Shown: positions 52,213-61,276 of the stretch, piece by piece | How positions within the stretch are numbered: the first letter of the stretch is position 1 | How the letters are laid out: every line of letters begins with the position of its first letter | DNA from: Pseudofrankia coriaricola | GTDB lineage: Bacteria > Actinomycetota > Actinomycetes > Frankiales > Frankiaceae | Assembly (NCBI RefSeq): GCF_001854805.1 | Contig: NZ_MBLO01000271.1 | Coordinates: forward strand, 42,402-106,401 | Length of the DNA: 64,000 bases | Reading direction: 5' to 3' | Program-made: the position numbers and the translations under genes | The notes under the pieces: generated by a model | Databases searched by the model: none | What the model saw: the letters and a program-made list of their open reading frames with translations, nothing else | Told to the model about the DNA's origin: nothing

Positions 52213-52947
52213 ATGGACGGTCCGCGACTCGGCGGGAACGAGGCGATGGCGGCCGGGCCTACCAGGCGGACAGGTCCCGTGTTGCGGGTCGACGCCGAGC
52301 GCAACCGCGAGCGCATACTGCGGGCCGCGCGGGAGGTGTTCTCCGAGCGCGGCATCGACGTCGGCCTGGAGGAGATCGCCCGCCGGGCCGGTGTCGGCAT
52401 CGCCACGCTCTACCGCCGTTTCCCGACCCGGGCCGACCTGCTCGAGGCAAGCGTCGAGGAGAACATCCGCGACTACCGGACCACCGTCGGCCGGGCTCTG
52501 GAGAACCCGAGCCCCTGGGAGGGCTTCCGAGAGCTCATCGAGTACCTCTGCGGCGCGCAGGCGGCGGACGCGGGCCTGCGCGACCTGATCACCCTGCGGT
52601 TCCCGTCGTCCAGCGCGGTCGAGGGGCTCAAGGCGGAGGCCAAGGCGGAGCTGGAGGAACTCGTCGCCCGGGCCCAGCGGAACGGCTCCTTACGGCCCGA
52701 TTTCGTCCCCGCCGACATCGGCATCCTGCTGCTCGCCAACGCCGGGCTGGCAGCCGCGACCCACGAGGCCGCGCCCGACGCGTGGCGCCGCTTCACCGCC
52801 TACCTCCTCGACGCCTTCCGGGCCGAGGGAACGGCTCGGACCGACCCGGTACCGCCCGCGCCGACCGCGGACCAGATCGAACGTTCCGTGCAGAGCATGG
52901 TCACGACGGTCCACCGAGGCCGCCCCCCGACCCTTCAGGATCTGTAG
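52213..52947 (+). CDS. TetR-family repressor of the divergent exporter
   Basis: A 244-aa regulator. The N-terminal helix-turn-helix is at ~30-80 (RILRAAREVFSERGIDVGLEEIA, in segments; RRAGVGIATLYRRFPTRADLLEA). The C-terminal ligand domain follows (PWEGFRELIEYLCGAQAADAGLRDL, in segments; LRPDFVPADIGILLLANAG). The C-terminal ~40 residues are Pro-rich. The start at the ATG at 52213 lacks a strong ribosome binding site; an in-frame ATG at 52246 is possible. Divergent organisation with an MFS exporter and paired operators make it the likely local repressor. Inducer unknown. Confidence 0.9.
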   Translation: MDGPRLGGNEAMAAGPTRRTGPVLRVDAERNRERILRAAREVFSERGIDVGLEEIARRAGVGIATLYRRFPTRADLLEASVEENIRDYRTTVGRALENPSPWEGFRELIEYLCGAQAADAGLRDLITLRFPSSSAVEGLKAEAKAELEELVARAQRNGSLRPDFVPADIGILLLANAGLAAATHEAAPDAWRRFTAYLLDAFRAEGTARTDPVPPAPTADQIERSVQSMVTTVHRGRPPTLQDL

Positions 52948-53099
52948 GCCCCGCCTCCGCATCTGTTGGCGGCGACGCTGTCGCGCGGGCCAGAACCTCG
53001 GACTGCCACGCTGGCCACATCCGTGCGCACCGGCCGACCGGGCGGGTCGACAATCGGCTGGTTCTGGCTACCGCACGAGATGGACGGGTCGGAGGCGCG

Positions 53100-54077
53100 A
53101 TGAGCCCGGTCGAGACCGGCGTGACCGGTGGGACGGCCGTGCCAGCGCAGGCAGGGCCGTCCGCGCAGGCAGGGCCGTTCGCAGAGGAAGAGCCGTCTGT
53201 GGAGGCAGGGCCGCCGGCGTCCGCGGCCGCGCTGCCGGACGAGGTGCTGGTGGACGGCGTGCCGGTCCGCTACGCCGTATCCGGGTCGGGGAACCGCGAC
53301 CTGCTGCTTGTGCATGGCTACCAGGCGCACCACAAGTGGTGGTACCGGGTGCTGCCGGCGCTAGAGGAGCACTGGCGGGTGATCAGGCTCGACCTCAGCG
53401 GCCACGGCGACAGCGGGCGCCGCGACCGCTACGGCGTGGACATGTGGATCTCCGAGCTGATCGCGGTGCTCGACGCGGTCGGGTCCCGGCACGCGTTGCT
53501 GGTCGGCCACAGCATGGGCGGCCGGATCGCGGCGGTCGCCGGGGCCAGCCACCCGGACCGGTTCGGGGGGCTGGTCCTGCTCGACTCGCTGCTCCGCCCG
53601 GCCGGCGCGCCACCGCCGCGGATGGCGTCGCTCCCGCCCGGGCGCGAGCTCGTCTACGCCTCGCGGGAGATCGCCGCCGCGCGGTTCCAGCTGCGGCCAC
53701 CGCAGCCGGAACCGTCGGCCGAGGTGGTCCGCCCGGTCGCCGAGTACGCCGTGCGCCCGAGCGCGAGCGCCCAGGGCTGGACCTGGAAGTTCGACCAGCG
53801 CGGGCTTCCGCCGATCGACAACGACCGAGTGGTGGAGAGCATGACGCGGCTGCGGATACCGCTGTGGTTCGTACGCGCGGGACGCAGCCTCGTCGTCACC
53901 GACGAGGTCGCCGCCTACGCGCGCACCGCGCTACCCGCCGGATCGACCTTCGTGACGCTGCCCGGCGCCCACCATCACCTCATCCTCGACGCCGCGGACG
54001 AGTTCGTCCGGCTACTGGCAGACCTGCACGGGGACCTGGCCGCCACCGTCCGCCCGCACGGCGGCCGACAGCCGTAG
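53100..54077 (+). CDS. Alpha/beta-fold hydrolase
   Basis: A 325-aa hydrolase. After a ~45-residue Ala/Gly/Pro-rich leader with near-repeats (AQAGPSAQAGPFAEE), the core shows LLLVHGYQAHHKWWYRVLPALE, LDLSGHGDSG, the nucleophile elbow VGHSMGGR (Ser ~137) and a C-terminal LPGAHHHLILD with the catalytic His. The acid residue is probably in the RAGRSLVVTDE segment. It belongs to the broad haloperoxidase/esterase-like group; substrate cannot be assigned. The ATG at 53100 has GGAGG 4 nt upstream. It lies downstream of the TetR gene on the same strand, but the 150-bp gap argues against strict co-transcription. Confidence 0.85.
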   Translation: MSPVETGVTGGTAVPAQAGPSAQAGPFAEEEPSVEAGPPASAAALPDEVLVDGVPVRYAVSGSGNRDLLLVHGYQAHHKWWYRVLPALEEHWRVIRLDLSGHGDSGRRDRYGVDMWISELIAVLDAVGSRHALLVGHSMGGRIAAVAGASHPDRFGGLVLLDSLLRPAGAPPPRMASLPPGRELVYASREIAAARFQLRPPQPEPSAEVVRPVAEYAVRPSASAQGWTWKFDQRGLPPIDNDRVVESMTRLRIPLWFVRAGRSLVVTDEVAAYARTALPAGSTFVTLPGAHHHLILDAADEFVRLLADLHGDLAATVRPHGGRQP

Positions 54078-54128
54078 CGCGGGTCAGGCGCCACGGCGGT
54101 AGGGCCGTCGGTGGTCAGCGAAGGTCGT

Positions 54129-55226
54129 TCAGGCGGCGGTGGGACCGAACTGTTCGGTGAAGCGGCCGGTGAACAGGTCGGCGCCCTTGTACTGGGAGAC
54201 CGTCGTAGCCGAGACGACGGTCGGGCCCTCGGGTGTGGGCATCTGCCCGACGCCGCCGCGCGGTCCGAGCGGCAACAGGATCATCGGATGTGGCAGCGGC
54301 TGGTAGGTGGTCGTGGGCCGCTCGCCCCGCAGCTGCGCGGTGATGTTCTTCGCCACAACCTCCGCATGCCGCAGGGCGCACGCGGCCAACTTGTCCTCGG
54401 CGACATCGGTCAGGTCGCCGATCGCGTAGACATGGCCATGCCCCGCGACATTCAGGGTGTCGGTCACGGCGACCTCGCCCCGCGCGGTGAGCGTCGTGAG
54501 CCGGCCGTCGGCAAGGTAGTCGCTGTTGACACGCACGCCAAAGGCCTGGAACCAGATGTCAGCGGTGATCTCGGCGCCGCCGGTCGTGGCGACGGTGAAC
54601 GCCCCGGCCCGGCCAGCCTCGGTCGGCGGCAGCGCCGTCAGACTGGCTCCCAGGTGGAGCCGGATGTCCAGGTCGTCGAGTTGGCGGTGAAGGTCGTCGC
54701 GCAGATCCGGCTCGAAGCCCGGCAACAGGGTCGCGGCCACGTCCACGACGGTCACGGACTTGCTCGGCCAGGCATCCTTGATCTCGCCGGCAAGCTCCAG
54801 ACCGACCGGACCCGCGCCGACGATCAGCACCCGCTCCGCGTCGGCCAGTTCCTTGTGGGTATCGCGCAGGTCCGCCAGCGCGTCCTCGGTGGCGTCGGCC
54901 TTCGGCTTGGCCGGGTAGGCGTAGCTGGAGCCGGTGGCGAGTACCAGGTAGTCCGCGGGAACTCGCCGCCCCGAGGAGAGGGTGACACCGTCGGGGTCCA
55001 CCGAGACCGCTCGCTCGCGAATCACCGTGCCGCGGGTGAGCAGCGTGGCAAAAGGAAAGAACATTCTGGCGGCCCAGGCCGGCTGAGCCAGCGCCCGCAG
55101 TGACCCCGCCACGTTGGCGAAGGCGTCCCGCGGATCGATGAGGACGACATCGGCCTCAGCCTCGAGTGCCTTGGCGACCGCCGCACCTCCATAACCCCCG
55201 CCGACGACCACGACCGTACTGCTCAT
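54129..55226 (-). CDS. FAD-dependent pyridine-nucleotide oxidoreductase (NDH-2/AIF-like)
   Basis: A 365-aa flavoprotein. The N-terminal FAD motif is VVVGGGYGGAAVAKALE, the middle NAD-binding motif is VLIVGAGPVGLELAGEI and the C-terminal FAD motif is HVYAIGDLTDVAEDK. The set and length match type-II NADH dehydrogenase or AIF/FSP1-like quinone reductases. No C-terminal membrane helix is visible, so it is probably soluble or peripheral. The start is the ATG at 55226; the frame to 55247 adds residues without support. It is divergent from the XRE regulator at 55378, a common actinobacterial arrangement in which the regulator controls the oxidoreductase. Confidence 0.88.
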   Translation of the reverse strand: MSSTVVVVGGGYGGAAVAKALEAEADVVLIDPRDAFANVAGSLRALAQPAWAARMFFPFATLLTRGTVIRERAVSVDPDGVTLSSGRRVPADYLVLATGSSYAYPAKPKADATEDALADLRDTHKELADAERVLIVGAGPVGLELAGEIKDAWPSKSVTVVDVAATLLPGFEPDLRDDLHRQLDDLDIRLHLGASLTALPPTEAGRAGAFTVATTGGAEITADIWFQAFGVRVNSDYLADGRLTTLTARGEVAVTDTLNVAGHGHVYAIGDLTDVAEDKLAACALRHAEVVAKNITAQLRGERPTTTYQPLPHPMILLPLGPRGGVGQMPTPEGPTVVSATTVSQYKGADLFTGRFTEQFGPTAA

Positions 55227-55377
55227 GATTCCAGCTCCCGCGGACACAGAGTCGGGCTCGACGTCGCCGAACCTCTTTCCCCGACTCTTGCCAGCGGGCG
55301 AACGCTCAGGAAGGCCGCGCTGAGGGTGGTAGTGACGGGGACACCTACACGGGCGGGGACGCTGTTACGGTCGGACG

Positions 55378-56232
55378 GTGAGCCACAACGAGCTCGGGCT
55401 TTTCCTGCGCACGCACCGCGAGAACATCAGCCCGGCCGAGGTCGGCCTGCTCACCGGACCGCGTCGCCGTGCCCCTGGACTGCGCCGCTCGGAGGTGGCG
55501 ACCCTCGCCGGCGTCAGCGTCGAGTACGTGATCAGGCTCGAGCAGGGGCGCGACCGCCGACCATCCCCGCAGGTGCTCTCCGCCCTCGCCGACACGCTCC
55601 GGCTGACCCCGAGCGAACGCATCCACCTGCACCGACTGACGAAAGCCGCCGACCCGGGATTCAACTGCCGGGGCCTCGGCAACCTCTCTCGCATCGTCCG
55701 CCCGACCGTGCGGGCCCTGCTCGACCGCCTCGAGCCCACCCCCGCGATACTGCTCGACCCGCTCACCGACATCCTCGCGCACACCGCCGGCTACGAAAGG
55801 CTCGCCAGACCCACGGGACTGTTGGACGCCGCGCAGCCCAACCTGGCCCGGTACGTCTTCACCGACAGCCGCGCCCGCGCCACCTACCCCGACTGGGCCC
55901 ACGTAGCCGACGAACAGGTCGCGGCGCTCAAGCAAGGCCCATTCCGCGCACGCCCCGACATGGCGGCGTTCGCGGATGAGCTGACGGTCATCGCCGGCGA
56001 CGCCTTCACACACCGAGTCGACACGATTCCCAGCCTGGCGAAGACCAGCGGCGTCCTGCGCCTCACCCACCCCGATGCCGGCGCGCTTCGACTCGCCTAC
56101 GAAACCCTCGAGCTCCCCGCCGACGACGACCAACGTCTGATCGTCTACCTGCCCGGCGACGCGGCAACCGCCACAGCGCTCGACCAGCTCAACCGCGATC
56201 GAGCGCAACCACTACGCCTCGTCCTTCGGTGA
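55378..56232 (+). CDS. XRE-family regulator with MmyB-like ligand-binding domain
   Basis: A 284-aa regulator. The helix-turn-helix is at ~28-80 (GLRRSEVATLAGVSVEYVIRLEQGRDRRPSPQVLSALADTLRL, in segments). The MmyB-like ligand-binding domain is at ~105-270 (RALLDRLEPTPAILLDPLTDIL, in segments; GYERLA; FTDSRARATYPDWAHVADEQV; SGVLRLTHPDAG). These regulators usually lie divergent to, and control, a short-chain or FAD oxidoreductase, which is the case here. The GTG start at 55378 has no obvious ribosome binding site, so the transcript may be leaderless or short-leadered. Confidence 0.9.
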   Translation: MSHNELGLFLRTHRENISPAEVGLLTGPRRRAPGLRRSEVATLAGVSVEYVIRLEQGRDRRPSPQVLSALADTLRLTPSERIHLHRLTKAADPGFNCRGLGNLSRIVRPTVRALLDRLEPTPAILLDPLTDILAHTAGYERLARPTGLLDAAQPNLARYVFTDSRARATYPDWAHVADEQVAALKQGPFRARPDMAAFADELTVIAGDAFTHRVDTIPSLAKTSGVLRLTHPDAGALRLAYETLELPADDDQRLIVYLPGDAATATALDQLNRDRAQPLRLVLR

Positions 56233-56329
56233 CGCAGGCCTCACACCCAGCGAGGCAACACGCGCCACCGCCGTAGAGCACCTTGATCCTTCGGCGCCAA
56301 CAGGCCGGTCTGGCCGAACCGGACGTACT

Positions 56330-57376
56330 TCAGGTCTGTGCGACCGGCCGGCGGCGTAGCTCGGGCCGCAGAGATGGGTCTCCAGTCATGTGGGAGACGC
56401 CCGCGATGTCGGTGCCCGGGCGCACTACCTCGTCGATGGCGTCGAGGGTGTCGTCGTCGAGCACGACGTCAACGGCGGCGAGCACGTCGTCGAGCTGCTC
56501 GATGGTCCTGGGGCCGATGATCGTCGAGCTGATGGCCGGATGGCGGTCGACGAACGCGAGCGCCAGGTGGGTGAGCGAGAGGCCGGCCGTCGCCGCGATC
56601 TTGGACAGCTCCTCGACCGCGTCGAACCTGGCCTCGGAGTCCGGGTCGCCGGAGATCGTGCGGCCCCGGGCGAACACGCTGCCGGCGGCGTACCGCGAGC
56701 TGGCCGGCTCGTCCTGGCCGCGCCGGTATTTGCCGGTGAGCCAGCCGCCGGACAGCGGGCTCCACGGGATCACCCCGATGCCGTGCCGCAGGCAGGTCGG
56801 CAGCACGGCCTTCTCCACCGACCGCGCGAAGATCGAGTACTGCGGCTGCTCGCTGACGAAACGTTCGCTGTTGCGACGCTGGGCGGCCCACTGCGCCTCG
56901 ACGATCCAGTCCGCCGGGAAGGTCGACGAGCCGATGTATCGCACCTTGCCCTGACGGACCAGGTCGGTGAGCGCGCCGAGAGTCTCCTCAAGATCGGTGT
57001 CCCAGTCGTGCCGATGGACCTGGTACAGGTCGATGTAGTCGGTGCCGAGGCGGCGCAGGCTGTCTTCAGCGGCCTTGATGATCCATCGCCGGGACCCGCC
57101 GCGCTGGTTGCGATCGGCGCCCATCGGGTTGAAGCACTTGGTCGCGATGACCACGTCGTCGCGCCGCGCCCTCACCGCCTGGCCGACGATCTGCTCGCTC
57201 TCGCCGCGGGAGTAGATGTCGGCGGTGTCGATGAAGTTGATCCCGGCGTCGAGCGCCCGGCCGATCATGCGTTCGCACTCGTCGTGGTCGGGGTTGCCTA
57301 TGACCCCGAACATCATCGCGCCCAGGCACTGGCTGCTGACCTCGACGCCGGTTCGACCGAACTTGCGGTACTTCAT
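56330..57376 (-). CDS. Aldo/keto reductase
   Basis: A 348-aa NADPH-dependent oxidoreductase of the AKR superfamily (Kv-beta/YghZ-like branch). The catalytic tetrad is Asp and Tyr in FIDTADIYSRG, Lys in VIATKCF, and His in YQVHRHDW. The NADPH-binding segments STIIGPRTIEQLDDVLAA are at the C-terminus. The start is the ATG at 57376 (KYRKFGRTG), with GGGGAG 5 nt upstream; the frame to 57466 is a spurious extension. It is divergent from the ABC-F gene. Substrate not predictable. Confidence 0.92.
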   Translation of the reverse strand: MKYRKFGRTGVEVSSQCLGAMMFGVIGNPDHDECERMIGRALDAGINFIDTADIYSRGESEQIVGQAVRARRDDVVIATKCFNPMGADRNQRGGSRRWIIKAAEDSLRRLGTDYIDLYQVHRHDWDTDLEETLGALTDLVRQGKVRYIGSSTFPADWIVEAQWAAQRRNSERFVSEQPQYSIFARSVEKAVLPTCLRHGIGVIPWSPLSGGWLTGKYRRGQDEPASSRYAAGSVFARGRTISGDPDSEARFDAVEELSKIAATAGLSLTHLALAFVDRHPAISSTIIGPRTIEQLDDVLAAVDVVLDDDTLDAIDEVVRPGTDIAGVSHMTGDPSLRPELRRRPVAQT

Positions 57377-57538
57377 GCACACTCCCCAGGTCAGTCGGCA
57401 CACTATCGCGGCGGGCCCCGGCGCCCGCCCTCCCGGATATGGCCTGAATGGCCAGACGCCTGGCATGGCGGGCGGTCAGCTAGCCTGTGGGCACGCTCGT
57501 CGGGCTGGGGCAGGTCCCCGTGGGTTTGGATTGGACCG

Positions 57539-59158
57539 ATGAGCCACGTAGAAGTCGCGCATGTCGAGTACCACCTGCCGGATGGGCAGGTGCTGCTCGA
57601 CGACGCCTCGTTCCGGGTGGCGGACGGCACCATCGCCGCGCTTGTCGGGGCCAACGGCGCCGGCAAGACGACATTGCTGCGGATCATCACCGGCGAGCTG
57701 ACGCCGCACGCCGGCACGGTGACCGTCAGCGGCGGCCTGGGTGTCATGCCGCAGTTCGTCGGCTCCGTGCGCGACGACCGGACCGTGCGTGACCTGCTGG
57801 TCTCGGTCGCGGTGCCGCTCATCCAGCAGGCCGCGCGCGCCGTCGACGAGGCCGAGATGGCGCTCGTCGAACGCGACGACGAGGCGGCGCAGATGAGCTA
57901 CGCGCAGGCCCTTTCCGACTGGGCGGACGCGCGCGGCTACGAGGCCGAGACCGTCTGGGACATGTGCACGATGTCCGCGCTCGGCGTGCCCTACGAGAAG
58001 GCGCAGTGGCGCGCCGTGCGGACGCTTTCCGGCGGTGAGCAGAAGCGGCTCGTCCTGGAGGCTCTGCTGCGCGGCCCCGACGGGGTCCTGCTGCTCGACG
58101 AGCCGGACAACTACCTGGACGTGCCGGGCAAGCAGTGGCTCGAGGAGCAGCTGCGCGCCACCCGCAAGACCGTGCTGTTCGTCTCCCACGACCGCGAGCT
58201 GCTCGTGCGGGCGGCGCAACGGATCGTCAGTGTCGAACCGGGGCCGTCGGGAAGTGTCGTTTGGGTGCACGGCGGCGGCTTCGCCACCTACCACCAGGCG
58301 CGCGCCGAACGGTTCGAGCGGTTCGAGGAGCTGCGTCGCCGCTGGGACGAGAAGCACGCGCAGCTCAAGAAGCTCGTGCTGGACATGCGGCAGTACGCGT
58401 CGCGGAGCGACGAGATGGCCTCGCGCTACCACGCGGCCCAGACGCGGCTGCGCAAGTTCGAGGAGAACGGCCCGCCGCTGGAGCCACCGCGCGAACAGAA
58501 GATCACCATGCGGCTGCGGGGCGGGCGCACGGGCATGCGGGCCCTCACCTGTGCGGGGCTGGAACTGACCGGTCTCATGCAGCCGTTCGACCTGGAGGTC
58601 TTCTACGGCGAACGGGTCGCCGTGCTCGGCTCGAACGGCTCGGGCAAGTCCCATTTCCTGCGGCTGCTGGCGGGCGGCGACGTCGCCCACGGCGGCGAGT
58701 GGAAACTCGGAGCCCGCGTCGTGCCAGGCCATTTCGCGCAGACGCACACCAGGCCGGATCTCGTGGGGCGCACGCTGGTCGACATCCTGTGGGCCGACCA
58801 CGCGAAGAGCCGGGGACCGGCTATGAACACGCTGCGTCGCTACGAGCTCGATGGCCACGGCGACAAGCCGTTCGACCGGCTGTCGGGCGGCCAGCAGGCC
58901 CGTTTCCAGATTCTCCTGCTCGAGATCGGCGGCGCGACCGCATTGCTGTTGGACGAGCCGACGGACAACCTCGACCTGGCCTCCGCCGAGGCCCTGCAGA
59001 AGGGTCTGGAGTCGTACGAGGGAACGACCCTGGCGGTCACCCACGACCGCTGGTTCGCCCGGTCGTTCGACCGTTTCCTGGTGTTCGGAACGGACGGGAA
59101 GGTCCGCGAGACCACCGAGCCGGTCTGGGACGAGCGACGGGTGCGGCGCAGCCGATAG
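57539..59158 (+). CDS. ABC-F family ATPase (translation/antibiotic-protection type)
   Basis: A 539-aa soluble protein with two ABC cassettes and no membrane domain. First cassette: Walker A GANGAGKTT (~36), signature LSGGEQKR (~163), Walker B VLLLDEPDNYLD (~182) and His-switch FVSHDRELL. Second: Walker A GSNGSGKS (~363), signature LSGGQQAR (~446), Walker B ALLLDEPTDNLDL (~464) and AVTHDRWF. The basic linker between cassettes (~250-310: RFERFEELRRRWDEKHAQLKKLV, in segments) corresponds to the ribosome P-site tRNA-interaction motif region. ABC-F proteins act on ribosomes as resistance or translation factors. The start is the ATG at 57539. Confidence 0.92.
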   Translation: MSHVEVAHVEYHLPDGQVLLDDASFRVADGTIAALVGANGAGKTTLLRIITGELTPHAGTVTVSGGLGVMPQFVGSVRDDRTVRDLLVSVAVPLIQQAARAVDEAEMALVERDDEAAQMSYAQALSDWADARGYEAETVWDMCTMSALGVPYEKAQWRAVRTLSGGEQKRLVLEALLRGPDGVLLLDEPDNYLDVPGKQWLEEQLRATRKTVLFVSHDRELLVRAAQRIVSVEPGPSGSVVWVHGGGFATYHQARAERFERFEELRRRWDEKHAQLKKLVLDMRQYASRSDEMASRYHAAQTRLRKFEENGPPLEPPREQKITMRLRGGRTGMRALTCAGLELTGLMQPFDLEVFYGERVAVLGSNGSGKSHFLRLLAGGDVAHGGEWKLGARVVPGHFAQTHTRPDLVGRTLVDILWADHAKSRGPAMNTLRRYELDGHGDKPFDRLSGGQQARFQILLLEIGGATALLLDEPTDNLDLASAEALQKGLESYEGTTLAVTHDRWFARSFDRFLVFGTDGKVRETTEPVWDERRVRRSR

Positions 59159-59265
59159 CTCCAACGCGGAGCAATCCGCTGCCCCTGTCGCCTCCCCGAC
59201 CCGAAGAGCCCTCGGCTGGTAGTGATGGAGGTGCTGTTCGGGGAGTGAGATCTGCGAGGAGAGGC

Positions 59266-59967
59266 ATGATCAAGCGGATACTGCTGGTCACCCGCGCGTG
59301 TGCGCGGGACGGGTTCGCCGCCGAGTGGCGCGCCTGCGTGGGCGCCGCGCTGACCGCGCCGCCGGACGCCCGACCACTTGGCTTAGCCGCGTGCACCGTG
59401 CTGGATGCTGTCACGCCCGATCCGCCTCATGACGGCATCGGTCTGGAGTGGTTCGCGGACGACACTCACCTGAAGCGGTTCGAAGCATGGTGGGCCTCGT
59501 CAGACGCAAAAGCCGCGAACGATCTCCTTGGCCGCGCGGTCGAGCCGGGAAGCGTCAGCATCGTGGTGGCACACGAGCACGTGATGCGTGGCGAGGAGTG
59601 GCTCCGCCACCGGCGCCGAGAAGGTGGTACGAGCCTGAAGCACATGGCGCTTGCGCGGCGGGCGGCGGACCTGACACCGGCGGAGTTCTTCGACCGCTGG
59701 AAGAACCGTGCCGGCAAGGTCGGGACCGTGCCGATTCCCGCCGACGCACGCGGGCAGGCATACATACAGAACCACCCGCTGCTGACCGCCGACGCCGACT
59801 GGCCGTACGACGCCGTGAACGAGGTCTACTTCGACGACCTTGACGACATGCGCAAGCGGATATCCTGGTTCGCCGAGAACCTTGACCAGAACGAAGACGA
59901 CCTGGTCCGGAAGTCCTGGTTCGTCGCGGTCCGCGAGGAGACTCTGTGGCCTGTCCCGCCATCATGA
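59266..59967 (+). CDS. EthD-domain-like dimeric alpha/beta-barrel protein
   Basis: A 233-aa protein with two related halves of the ferredoxin-like dimeric-barrel fold. The second half (KHMALARRAADLTPAEFFDRWKNRAGKVG, in segments; YIQNHPL; YDAVNEVYFDDLDDMRKRISWF) resembles EthD proteins linked to P450 or polyketide-type pathways. The first half (RILLVTRACARDGFAAEWRA; GIGLEWFADDTHLKRFEAWW) has the same beta-alpha pattern. No cofactor motif is evident. The ATG at 59266 has AGGAGAGG immediately upstream. It follows the ABC-F gene by 107 bp, possibly as a second cistron. Function unknown. Confidence 0.75.
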   Translation: MIKRILLVTRACARDGFAAEWRACVGAALTAPPDARPLGLAACTVLDAVTPDPPHDGIGLEWFADDTHLKRFEAWWASSDAKAANDLLGRAVEPGSVSIVVAHEHVMRGEEWLRHRRREGGTSLKHMALARRAADLTPAEFFDRWKNRAGKVGTVPIPADARGQAYIQNHPLLTADADWPYDAVNEVYFDDLDDMRKRISWFAENLDQNEDDLVRKSWFVAVREETLWPVPPS

Positions 59968-60091
59968 CCCGGACCTCTTTCCGATCGTGCCCACGCGAAC
60001 GCCGCGGCGGCCTGGGCGAAAATCACCCAGTCGGAGGTACTGCCCCAACGTAAGGGCGTTTACGTAGGGAATCCAGCCCGGGGAATCTGGT

Positions 60092-61276
60092 TCAGGCGCT
60101 TCTGGGCATGCCGAGGATGCGTTCGGCGACGAGGTTGCGCTGGATCTGGGAGGTGCCGGCGGCGATGGTGTACTGCAGCGACCAGAGGTAGTCGCGCGCG
60201 GCTTCCCGGGCGCGTCCGGCGGCGCCGCCGAGCACCGGGCGGCCCAGGATTCGCAGCGTCAGCTCGGTGATCTCCTGGGCGAGCTCGGAGAACCGCAGCT
60301 TCACCGCCGAGCCGGTCGGGGCGGGCAGGCCGGTCCGTTCGGCCTCGGCGATGCCCATCTGGGTTAGCCGCCACAGCGCGTCGACGCTCGCCGAAAGCCG
60401 CCCGACCTGCGTGCGCAGCGCCGAGTCGTCCCACAGCGTCTGCCCGCCGGGGCCGGTCGGGGTCGTCATCGCGACCTCGACAAGCGCCCGGACCTGCGAG
60501 CGCAGCGTGATGATGTGCTGCGCGAACGCCGTGCCGCGCTCGAAGCGCAGCGTCACGTTCGTGACCCGCCAGCCGTCGTTCTCCTCGCCGACCCGGTTGC
60601 TGACGGGGGCATGGGCGCCGTCGAGGAACACCTCGCAGAAATGGCTCTCCCCGTCGATCGTGCGCATCGGGCGGACCTCGACGCCCGGCTGGTGCATGTC
60701 CAGGATCAGCCAGCTGATCCCCCGATGCTTGCGCGCGTCCGGGTCCGTGCGCACCAGCAGCTCGCAGTAGTCCGCGACGTGCGCCCGGGTGCTCCAGATC
60801 TTCTGGCCATGGATGACGTACTCGTCGCCGTCGCGGACCGCGCGGGTCCGCAGCGACGCCAGGTCCGAACCCGCGTCCGGCTCCGAGAAGCCCTGGCACC
60901 ACACATCCTCACCGCGCAGGATCCGCGGCAGGTGAAAGGCCCGCTGCTCGTCGGTCCCCTCCGCGATCAGCGTCGGCCCGGCGTGCATCATGCCGACGAA
61001 GTTGACACTGATGTAGGGCGCGTTCGCCGCCGCGTACTCCTCCAGGTAGACCAGCTGCTGGCTGACCGCCACACCCCGGCCGCCGAACGCCGTCGGCCAG
61101 TGCAGCCCGGCGTAGCCCGCGTCGTACAGCTTGCGCTGCCAGGCCGTGTCATAGGCACGCCGGGCCGGCCAGTCACCAGGCGGCGGGGGCGCGCCGTGGG
61201 CCGGCACCTCCCGGGCCAGCCACGCCCGCAGCTCGACCCGGAAGCGCTCGTCCTGCTCGCTGTAGGTCAGGTCCAT
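60092..61276 (-). CDS. Acyl-CoA dehydrogenase (FadE-type), large subunit
   Basis: A 394-aa flavoprotein. Motifs: LHWPTAFGGRGVAVSQQLVYLEEY (in segments), WCQGFSEPDAGSDLASLRTRAV (in segments), GQKIWSTRAHVADYCELLVRT, and a C-terminal AGTSQIQRNLVAERILGMPR, the standard signature. The sequence resembles actinobacterial FadE proteins of steroid or branched acyl-CoA degradation, several of which form hetero-oligomers with a shorter partner. It is the third gene of a minus-strand operon; its ATG overlaps the ligase stop by one base (TGATG), showing coupling. The exact acyl substrate is unknown. Confidence 0.92.
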   Translation of the reverse strand: MDLTYSEQDERFRVELRAWLAREVPAHGAPPPPGDWPARRAYDTAWQRKLYDAGYAGLHWPTAFGGRGVAVSQQLVYLEEYAAANAPYISVNFVGMMHAGPTLIAEGTDEQRAFHLPRILRGEDVWCQGFSEPDAGSDLASLRTRAVRDGDEYVIHGQKIWSTRAHVADYCELLVRTDPDARKHRGISWLILDMHQPGVEVRPMRTIDGESHFCEVFLDGAHAPVSNRVGEENDGWRVTNVTLRFERGTAFAQHIITLRSQVRALVEVAMTTPTGPGGQTLWDDSALRTQVGRLSASVDALWRLTQMGIAEAERTGLPAPTGSAVKLRFSELAQEITELTLRILGRPVLGGAAGRAREAARDYLWSLQYTIAAGTSQIQRNLVAERILGMPRSA